Assembly (NCBI GenBank): GCA_032164295.1 | Contig: JAJHTX010000005.1 | Span: forward strand, 1,240,001 to 1,304,000 | DNA: 64,000 nucleotides | Origin: Inonotus obliquus | Lineage: Eukaryota; Basidiomycota; Agaricomycetes; Hymenochaetales; Hymenochaetaceae | Direction of reading: 5' to 3' | Part shown: positions 55,601-64,000 of the stretch, piece after piece | Layout: each line of letters begins with the position of its first letter | Numbering within the stretch: the first letter of the stretch is position 1 | Notes under the pieces: model-generated | Told to the model about the DNA's origin: nothing | What the model saw: the letters and a program-made list of their open reading frames with translations, nothing else | Database searches by the model: none | Position numbers and translations under genes: made by a program

Positions 55601-58600
55601 ATGGGTGTCAAATCACTTTGGACTCTGATTGCACCGGCTGGGCGTCCGATAATGTACGTACGACAACCTGGTTTCTGCACAGGCACTTCGATTGACGCCG
55701 TACAGGCTAGAGACGGTAGAAGGAAGGTCCATGGCAATTGACTCAAGCATATGGATCTATCAGTTTCAGGCTACCATGCGTGACAAGGAGGGCAGGGGTC
55801 TAGTCAATGCACACGTCCTAGGCTTCCTGCGCCGAATATGCAAACTTCTGTTCTATGGAATCAAGCCAGTGTTTGTGTTCGATGGAGGGGCGCCAACTTT
55901 GAAGCGAATGACCATTGTAAGAACTCGCCCATTCTCATAGCTTTTGATTCACCAACATTTGTAGGCTGAGCGGAAGAAGAAGAAGAGCGGTGCTGCTGAA
56001 AGCCATGAGAAGATCGCACAGAAACTTCTGGCAGCTCAGATGAGGAGGGAAGCCCTGAATCATACGCAGAAGTATGTAGTCGCCTTTGATCCAGTGCAAA
56101 CAGTTTCTTATTTCGATATGATTCCTAAAGCGGCGTGAGGGACACAGACGGACCACCTCGAGGCCCTGTAACTATAGATGAAGATACTGTATACCTGGAA
56201 GACTTGGATGCTTCTGCGCCACCTCGTACTCCAGAGAAGAATAAGGGCAAGGCAAAGGAATTACCATCATCGTCGGCAAAGAAATCGAGATGGCGTGATC
56301 ACGATCCATATCGACTACCAGATGTAGATATGGACGCTGCTGTTGCGAAAGCGACACGTTCAAGCGCTCCGGACCCTCGCCTAGCTACTGAGGATGAGCT
56401 ACGAGAATTTATAGAATTAATGCGTCCAGAAGACCTCGACGTCACCTCACCCGCTTTTCTTGAGCTACCTACGGAAGTGCAGTACGAAATCATTGGTGAT
56501 CTACGGTTGAAGTCAAGACAAACGTCTCACAAACGTCTGCAAGCCATGCTTCGGAATTCTCGCACGGCACTTGACTTCTCTCGCCAACAGATTCAACTTC
56601 TCAAGCAACGCAACGCACTGACTCAGCAACTTTTGGAGACGACTGACGGTATCGGAAAAGCCAACGTCACCATACCTATCCGCATTGCTGCGGAGAGAAA
56701 CAGGGAATATGTTCTTGTCAAGAACGAGGACGAGGTTGGTGGTTGGGTACTCGGTATACGAGATGATGGCACTGAAGATAAACCTATTGTGCTTGACAAT
56801 GCCGATGAACATGTAAAGTCTGATGATGAAAGCGAGGATGATATGGATATGGAAGAAGTGACAATGTACGTGTGTTATTCAGTGTCTCATCCATCGAAGG
56901 GTATTTATCCTTATGGCTTTCCTTATCAAGACCTCAGACAGTGACACCAGACCCAGATCTCAGAGATTATCAACGTGAGCTCGCGATTGCGGCTGTCAAG
57001 AAGCGTCAAGAAGCCGCAGCCGCTAGAGGGCTCCCGTCAGCGAGTATTATGCCTAAAAAGAAGACTACGAAGGAGAAACCATTGTTCATTCCGGATGTAG
57101 ATGATGAAGATGCAGACATCGACTACGAGTCAGATATTGACTGGGAAGAGGTCGAAAACGCGGAACTGGCTACTGCGATGCATGCATCGTTGGAAGATCA
57201 AGAGGCCATCGACCTGAGAAAAGCTATCGATGACTCTCGCAAGAGCGCTTCGCACCAGGAAGCTATCGACCAACGTGGATCAAACGAGGAAGACCTTGAT
57301 GATGACCTTTATGTCAACTACACACCCTCTAGGCTAGACACTGCGCTACGTTTTGCTTATTCCAGTCGGGAGCCAAAAATATCACCTCCCGTCGCGTTTC
57401 CAAATTTGTCAATACGTGCTGAAAGTCCATCGCCTGTAACGCAGAAAGAGGCTATTTTGGTGGCCGAAGACGAGGATGATGATGATGAGGACATGGAAGA
57501 GGTCATGCCTTTGGAACCGATGGACTGCACGGCGTCTATTGATATCAAGGAGTTTGACCGTACCGTCGAAGTCGTCCCGGATCATCTTGCACAGGTTGCC
57601 GGCTCCGATCTAGAAAGCACAGCAATTAGCAAGGATACGCATCTTGAGGCGACTACCAACAAAACAAGCGCTATATCTTCTCCATCGAGATCACATGGCC
57701 GTGATCAAGCTATATCCGGGAAATCTGATTCCAGTTCTAGTATAAGGCAAGGAATCGCCGAAGCCTCAACCAAGGAAGGACCGGCGCCTCCTATGTCTTC
57801 CTTCACGCCCAGTTCTGAGGCCGCAACAATGTCTTCTGCGCAACCCATCTCCCCTAAGGATTCATACAATTCAACGATGGTCATACAAAGACCAGATTCG
57901 CCAACGACCAGACCTCAACGTGAGGTGCCTCCAGAATCGGCAATCGCCGAGACTCTCGTTACTAGTCATCCACCAGCAGAGCAAAGTGACTCAGAAACCT
58001 CCTCTGACAATGAGGATTGGACTCGTCCCGATTCTCCCAGTGGACCACAGCTTCAGCAGATTGGCGCAGATGAGCAGGGGGGAGATTGGGATGCTGCAGA
58101 AGAAATGAACGTTCACGAGGAGGCGGGTGAATTTGCACGTTTCGCAGCACAAGTTCGGGGTCGCGACCTTGAGACTGTCAGATCTGAAATTGACGGTGAG
58201 ATCAGACAACTGCGAGAGCAGAGAAAAGCGGCGATGCGTGATGCGGAAGATGTCAATCAGGCTATGGTTACTCAGATTATGGTTTGTGTTATGTTCCTTA
58301 TCTTCGTCCAGTTGTTGATTATGACGTTGATTTCTCTGGTACAGACTATGCTCCGACTGTTTGGTATCCCGTACATTACAGCACCAATGGAAGCTGAGGC
58401 GCAGTGTGCAGCGCTTGTCGAGCTCGGTCTCGTCGACGGTGTCATCACTGACGACTCCGATGTCTTCCTCTTCGGCGCCAAACGTGTATACAAAAACATG
58501 TTCAATCAATCCAAGACCGTCGAGTGCTTCTTCCTTACTGATCTCTCTCGTGAACTGGGACTTGATCGTGGAACGCTCATCCGGCTTGCTTATCTATTGG

Positions 58601-59855
58601 GTAGTGATTACACAACGGGTTTACCTGGTGTCGGGCCTGTTGTCGCCATGGAGCTCTTGAAGGAGTTTCCTGGTGATGACGGATTGCACAAGTTCAAGGA
58701 TTGGTGGTCCAAAGTGCAGACGGGTCGTGATACAGACGTGAATAGTACTTCGACGTTCAGAAAGCGTTTCGTGAGTCTGCCAATGGAAGTTGTCTGTGCT
58801 CTAACGTCCAACTGGAATCTAGAAAAAGCGTTTCAAAGATTTGTATCTTCCCAGCGACTGGCCCAATCCTGCTGTGGTACGTGTACTAACGTCGGACGGA
58901 TAGCTATGTTATTGACCTGGCAATTAGCGAGACGCTTATTTCCATCCCGTCGTCGATACGTCAGAAGAACCCTTCAAGTGGGGTCTCCCAGATCTCGATG
59001 GCCTCCGGAGGCAAGTTCCTTTCTTGTAACATCGATTCCGTTCATTGAATCAGCATGAACAGCTTTTTCCATGACGAACTGGGATGGAATTTTGGCAAGG
59101 TCGATGAGCTCCTCTTACCAATAATCCAGAAGATGAACAAGCGCGGACAGGTACTACACATTGTCTGTGCAATCCGGTTACTTAGATACTAACTTGGATA
59201 TAACAAATTCTAGGAGCAGGCCTTGAATCGCCAGGGTACACTCAATACCTTCTTCAACGTCTCCGAAGGTGCTGGTGTCGCCGAACCTCGAAGACGTGAA
59301 GCCTATGCAAGTCGCAGACTACAGGCACTCGTCTTCGCACATCGAAAAGCTCAGAAACAGCGCGCGCAAGGCAAAGAAGAGACGCCTGGAAGCGATGAAG
59401 AGGAAACACAGCAACCCGTGAAGAAAAGGAGGAAGAAAGCTTCTCCCCAAGTTGGTGAAGGAGAGGACTCTAATGGTGGGACTAGCGGGAGTAGAAGGAG
59501 TAAGGGTACAGCGGCACGAAAGACTCGGGGTAATAAACAGCGCGGAACCAAGACACAAAACGGTCAAGGTGAAGATCCGACTACTCGATCGAATGGGAAG
59601 AAGGCAACAACGTCGCGTGCGAAGACGAAGGGCAAGTCAAGGAAAGGCAAGAACTCTGTGAATTCGGATTCGGAGGATGAATTCGTCGGAGCACCGACTG
59701 AAGCTCCCGTACGCGAAATGGAACTGAGGAAACGTGTACGACCTCGTCCTGCATATAAAGGTGCGCAACAAGCTGCAGACAAGGGCGGTGATGATGGTAA
59801 GGAGAATGAAGGTGCAGGACTTGATGTTTCGGACTCGGATGGATCGGAATACTAA
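55601..59855 (+). CDS. RAD2: XPG/Rad2 nucleotide-excision-repair endonuclease
   Basis: Structure-specific nuclease that cuts 3' of bulky DNA lesions. ATG 55601: [18 protein letters not shown], an intron, then [20 protein letters not shown], the N nuclease region with [20 protein letters not shown] and [12 protein letters not shown]. After AERKKKKSG and a further intron comes a long acidic spacer (~56150-58200) including [20 protein letters not shown]. The I nuclease region follows: [40 protein letters not shown], and the helix-hairpin [20 protein letters not shown]. The catalytic acidic residues (DGG Asp, EAEAQ Glu pair, DDSD Asp pair) are all present. Near the C-terminus QGTLNTFF is a PCNA-binding (PIP) box, followed by basic nuclear-localisation-like runs and an acidic end ([10 protein letters not shown], stop 59855). 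Length about 1,200 residues fits the family. Several introns, for example around 58278-58350 and 58770-58830. Confidence 0.92.
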
Positions 59856-60054
59856 GGATGAAAAGGTTCTCATGGAATTTTATCTCAAACATCTTTAGGT
59901 ATCATATAGCTTTTAAATAACTTATTCACTATCTTCATGATCCATCTACTTGACTCTTCTTCGGGATACAGAATATATATATCATCGGCGATAGGAAGTT
60001 GGAGTGACCCGGATAAAAAGTCTTTCATTGAGCATTTACGGAATGACAATAACA

Positions 60055-60659
60055 TTATTCAGCATCGTCCTCTTCCAACGATTCTGGAGCAGCCTGGATG
60101 CAAGATTATCACAATTAGCAAGCCGTAACAAAACTTCCATTCCATGCAAAGAACACTTGCCTTATTTTCCTCTAACCCTCCAAGTTCATTGACAAGACCA
60201 TCAAACGGATACTGTCGGGGCACGGCCTTCCGTTCGGGTGTTACTTTATATGCGAAGAACATGATGCTTCCGAACACTGTAGCAGCGACGCTGAATTGAA
60301 ATAGGGCGGTCCGAGCTGGGATTTGAGGAGGGTCAGGTCCCCACATTTGGTAGAGTTCGTCTTCGTGATGAGGCTGTTTTTCCGAAAATACATTACATGA
60401 GTAAGATCGAACAATTAATGTCAGTAATCTAGTAAGTTTGCAAGATGAAGAGACGTACGAGGTCACCAAAGTTACGACGCATCTGGTTATCCCACCAGCC
60501 TCGCGGAGGAAGGTGAGCGCGATGAACGGGAGGAACGTCCGGGTAATCACCGAGTTGAGGATCTCGTGCGGGTTCCGAGTATGCACGGCACTGAGTTGGA
60601 CGCGCCGCAACGAGCGCGTGCCTCCTGGCCGCCATACGGCGGATGGCGACGCTGTTCAT
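60055..60659 (-). CDS. NDUFB8-type subunit of mitochondrial complex I
   Basis: Accessory membrane-arm subunit of NADH:ubiquinone oxidoreductase. ATG 60659 gives a basic presequence (MNSVAIRRMAARRHALVAAR), then GDYPDVPPVHRAHLPPRGWW and DNQMRRNFGDL with the PRGWWD..RRNFG block typical of the family. After an intron come PHHEDELYQMWGPDPPQIP and one membrane span (LFQFSVAATVFGSIMFFAYK). Next are VTPERKAVPRQYPFDGLVNE and LGGLEENK. The last intron starts GCAAGT rather than GT and ends CATCCAG, giving a final AAPESLEEDDAE and TAA at 60055. Without that splice the frame would run into an unrelated tail, so the GC-AG intron is well supported by the family's usual acidic end. Confidence 0.85.
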
Positions 60660-61061
60660 GATGTTGAGCTAGATGGTCAAGTCGCTCTGGAGATTGAAGG
60701 TGTAACACGTGAGGTGTATTACCATTTATGGGTAAGCCGTGACAGACCGGTGACCAATAAACTCTGAAGACCTACTACTTTCAGAAGTTTACAAAATACA
60801 TCTCTTGAGTTTCGTGAAGATAATCTGATTTTAATATAAGAGAGACGGTTATGTGTGTGGGAATGAGTTACTGTATATGCACATCACGTGTTTATAATAT
60901 GTTTATTTTGCAATTCGAAGCACTGTACGGATTAATTTTGGACTAGACGACGTGAAATGCTTCCAACCTATCCGCTGCACCAACGCTCAACAACACTGTA
61001 CGTCCACTCAATTCTTTTTTTCTTTCCCTTCCCACCATAGCTTTCCCTCGAGAACGCGACA
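60660..61061. other. divergent promoter spacer
   Basis: Lies between the starts of the complex I gene (-) and the methyltransferase gene (+); both promoters must be within ~400 bases. A CACGTG-like word (ATCACGTG near 60887) is present; its role is unknown. Confidence 0.35.
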
Positions 61062-63022
61062 ATGAATAACAACCTCTCTCTTAATCTCGCCGAACTCTCA
61101 ACTACTTCCCGCTCCAGCGCACTCCCTGCTCCGAACACTCCCAGTCCTGTCAACGGTCCGCCTCAAGACGCGTTGGGCGTGCATAAAGAGGTTGGCTTTG
61201 AACTTTTAGAACGCGCCCGCGCGCGTCATCGTAAACATGGCGAGGTGCCCTATCCCGTACGCTATACTAACCAATACCGTAACTTGTGAGTGCACTCTCT
61301 TGTGTTACTGTCCATCCACGTCTTTCAACGCGTCTTTTTGCAGCGACGCGGTTGACCATATCGTCTTTTCGGATATTGTAGGAGGCGTGTCGTTGCAGAA
61401 GCTCGAGACGCCCCCTAATCGGGTGCTTGACCTCGGCTGTGGAGGAGGGACCTGGGTTATTGCCGCCGCGCAGTCTTGGCCAGTGCGTTCTCGTTGCGCC
61501 GACTTTTTCGCATATCATTGTGCTCAAAAGTGCTAATTAGGATACTACATTCGTTGGGTTTGATGTGCATTCGCATCAACCAAACCTTGCATTGTTAGGA
61601 CAAGATGACTTTGCTAGACGCATAGAATGGGTACACGGCAACTTGTGCGTATCTCAGCAACTTATGATCTGCATTAATCCAAAACCGTGTCTTTTGTAGT
61701 CTTGAGATTCTTCCATTCTCGGACGCTGAGTTTGACTTTGTACGAGCACAAAGCATTGGACTCGGCGTTCCGGAGGATGAGGTGGGTGTTCCCGTGATAA
61801 CCATCGATGAAATGGAGCTAATAGAGATAAAATACAACAGTGGCAAAACGTAATGGACGTGAGTGACTTCTTCCCACTAATGGCTAAATGACACTTGACT
61901 GACAATTGGCTCAGGAAATTGTGCGGGTGCTAAAGCCTGGAGGAAGCCTAGAAATCATCGAAGAAGATATCCTATTTCCCTCTCCCGACACGCCTGTCAC
62001 GAAGACACCTCGAGCGTCGCCGACTTTCCGTGGTAGAATGAACCGTAGTTATTCCCGCTCAACACAAGAGACGGCTCACACGGAGGAGGAAGAGGGCGAC
62101 CATTACGACGATTATGTTCCATCAGAGAAATCCCGTAGCATAGATACAATTTCTGGAGGGCAGCAGGACCAAGTGCGTTAGATCGCTCTCTTTCATCTAA
62201 AAACGTCTAACCCTGATTATGTATTGATGTACAGCGAGATCACTCAAAGCTAAAAGAAGCGTTCATGCAGATGCTCACATCCCGATTTATCAATCCGCAA
62301 GTACTCACTGTTCTTCCTTTTTATCTTCAAGCCGCATTTCAGGATGTGCAAGCTCTTCCCGCCTTACGACTATACTTACCACCGCCAAGTGGCGTCGTAT
62401 ACAACCCGGAGTCCCAATCCGATTCGGACAATTACTCATCCTCCCAGTTATCTTTGGATTCGTCGTCGTCGGCAACGCTTGTTGATACAGGGTCAGCGGC
62501 GTCTTCACCTATGACACTTCGCCGTTTCTTTGATTCATCGGGTACGATCGTTCTCACGCCCGAGCAAGAATTCCTGAAAACGCGGGTACACCTCGCTCGG
62601 ATGATTGAAACGATACGCGCGTGTAAAGAGGCGATATGGGTGGAGTATCAAAGGATCCATGCTCACGAGCGGAAAACCCCCAATGTTCGACTTGATCGAG
62701 ATGACTTTGAAGCACTCTTCTACAATTGGGAATGGTAGGATTTCTTCCTATTGTCCGATTCTGATATGGTGTGATGGTCTTTCCCCATAGTGATATGCAA
62801 GACCGTTGTGGGATGCGAGAACTCATCCGATCAACTCTAAATTGGCCCATACCGGCTATGCTACCCAAACCCGCTTGGCGAGATTGGAGAGAAAAGGGCG
62901 ACACGGAAGATGTAGCTGCTTTCTATGCATCTACACCGCCGGAACTCCTTCGCTCATTGCGAGGGTTTGTCTGCAGACGACCGGTACATATCATCCGCAG
63001 CGAGCCATTTTTCAATGAATGA
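61062..63022 (+). CDS. class I SAM-dependent methyltransferase (Methyltransf_11/25 type)
   Basis: ATG 61062 gives MNNNLSLNLAELSTTSRSSA and a polar leader, then ARARHRKHGEVPYPVRYTNQ. The SAM-binding motif I is NRVLDLGCGGGTWVIAAAQS (~61420-61480). Motif II follows an intron (TTFVGFDVHS), then IEWVHGNFLEILPFSDAEFD, FVRAQSIGLGVPEDEWQNVM, and EIVRVLKPGGSLEIIEEDIL, the classic post-motif III block. The second half is an insert-rich region with polar Ser/Thr and Glu runs. Its conserved-looking helices include FMQMLTSRFINPQVLTVLPF, FLKTRVHLARMIETIRACKE and MRELIRSTLNWPIPAMLP, and it ends IIRSEPFFNE-stop at 63022. This layout occurs in many basidiomycete proteins of unknown substrate. About seven introns; the substrate cannot be inferred. 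Confidence 0.85.
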
Positions 63023-63852
63023 ATATGCTCATCCAAATCCTTACATCCAGGACATTTGATAATGCCTGTGTTCTTCGCCGTTATCCTTGCCAATTCCTCT
63101 CAAAACTCGGCGTTGACATCGTATACCGGAGTGGTTCACTCCAACCCGCTTTCGCTTTGATTCTTTATCAGTTCAGTTAATTTCTATCCCTACTCTGCAG
63201 CCTTTCTTTCTCATTTCTTCACGCAGCTATTTAAATACTCATGCGTTCATTCATTCATAGACTTCATTACCCTTCTAGCTCAAACATTGACATTTGGAAC
63301 ATTGATGTTGACTTGGAGATTCATATCAAGCGGATAGGTTTACGAGGGACAATCTGCGTTTCACTCTTTCTTATTCCGTTTCAGTCCTTTCTTTCAGAAT
63401 ACCCCTCATTGTCGGTGCTTTCATTTTTGCCTAAAGATTATCCACCGCTAGTTTTCCTCAATCGATACTACTACCTTCCTGGTAGTCCGTCACGGGTCTG
63501 TAGGACAAATGACCCATTGACACTTTTTTCCTTACTGTATTGATTAATGCAACACTTTAGGCGACTTTTGTCCATGCTGTAGAACAACGTACATAGCAAT
63601 TCATCCATTCAGGCAAAAAGTGAATTATATTCTCTTATTACTTCGATTTTCTTATTGAATTTATGACTCTTTCAACTCCTCCAACTCCGGGACCGAGGCT
63701 GGTTGCCTAACTCCCAAATCGGGAAGGCAATTTGGTCCTGTGCAGCCATACAGCCAACCAACGTTCAATCAACTTTCAACTTTCCTCTCCTCCTTGTCCC
63801 CCTCTATCTTCCTTTCCTTGTTGATTCTGAGCACACCGTTAACCTTTGGAAG
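63023..63852. other. intergenic; nothing recognised
   Basis: Pyrimidine-rich spacer with only short frames. The right end, including a CT-rich run just before the ATG at 63853, is probably the promoter of the following gene. Confidence 0.4.
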
Positions 63853-64000
63853 ATGTCTACTACAGATTCGAAATCAACGGAGGAAAAGCCGCGTTCGACG
63901 GCTGAGGTTGATATTACGAAGTATAAGGTGAGCTTTTTGGGTCGTGTGTTCGTTTGTTTCGAATGGCCTTTCGTCCTATGGATGATGGTTCATTTCGGGT
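63853..64000 (+). CDS. 5' end of a gene cut by the window edge
   Basis: ATG 63853 after a pyrimidine-rich leader; MSTTDSKSTEEKPRSTAEVD then ITKYK, ending on a GTGAGC donor at 63928. Only 25 residues are visible, too few to name the product. The remaining bases are intron. Confidence 0.55.
   Translation, partial: MSTTDSKSTEEKPRSTAEVDITKYKVSFLGRVFVCFEWPFVLWMMVHFG

Noticed and set aside
56872..59058. 728-codon frame as an independent gene
   Set aside because: It is the main body of RAD2 with retained introns; the stretch [20 protein letters not shown] near 58280-58340 is translated intron, not a membrane span.

Overview
The window looks like genomic DNA of a mushroom-forming basidiomycete (Agaricomycetes). 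Genes are cut by many short introns of about 45-70 bases with GT..AG ends, proteins match fungal families, and the mobile DNA includes a Plavaka-type transposase found in mushroom genomes. A tyrosine-kinase-like (TKL) kinase and a duplicated HMG-box gene are also typical of such genomes. The species cannot be read from the sequence.

Layout. 1-6.4 kb is gene-poor decayed DNA: CGGTATCG-rich low-complexity sequence, a broken USP7/Ubp15-type deubiquitinase pseudogene, and two copies of a GGACC-rich foldback-like element. 6.5-16 kb holds a GPI-anchored Ser-rich secreted protein (-), a GltA-type citrate synthase (-), a candidate small secreted peptide (+) and the nucleolar MIF4G/MA3 protein Sgd1/NOM1 (+). 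16-22 kb is a mosaic of duplicated and broken pieces: two copies (one dead, one apparently live) of an unrecognised multi-membrane-span family, a fragment of the downstream Caf120-like gene, and a 3'-altered EFM4 methyltransferase. 23-30 kb holds a long Caf120/Skg3-like PH-domain protein and COX11 (both -). 30-34 kb contains a coiled-coil remnant, a stray COX11 fragment, a partial copy of the membrane family's 5' exons and a third, apparently intact, member. 34.7-43 kb holds a DNAJC8/Spf31-like J protein, RMI1, a 5'-truncated poly(A) retro-insertion with a 13-bp target duplication, and a complete Argonaute. 43-53 kb holds an HMG-box pseudogene and its intact paralogue 8.4 kb away, separated by a possible retroelement relic and a decayed Plavaka transposase. 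53.7-64 kb holds a TKL kinase (-), the XPG/Rad2 repair nuclease, complex I subunit NDUFB8 (-), a class I methyltransferase and the first exon of another gene.

The housekeeping genes show no functional cluster; each stands alone with its own signals. They cover TCA/acetyl-CoA metabolism, cytochrome oxidase and complex I, ribosome biogenesis, splicing-linked J protein, recombination and excision repair, and mRNA decay. The accessory stretches between them show repeated local duplication followed by decay.

The most interesting items are: an Argonaute whose PIWI catalytic tetrad reads D-E-N-K, so it is probably unable to slice; the undescribed polytopic membrane family with two likely live copies, one dead copy and one partial copy; gene fragments (COX11, Caf120-like) copied into nearby intergenic DNA; and the HMG-box pair with a conserved promoter.
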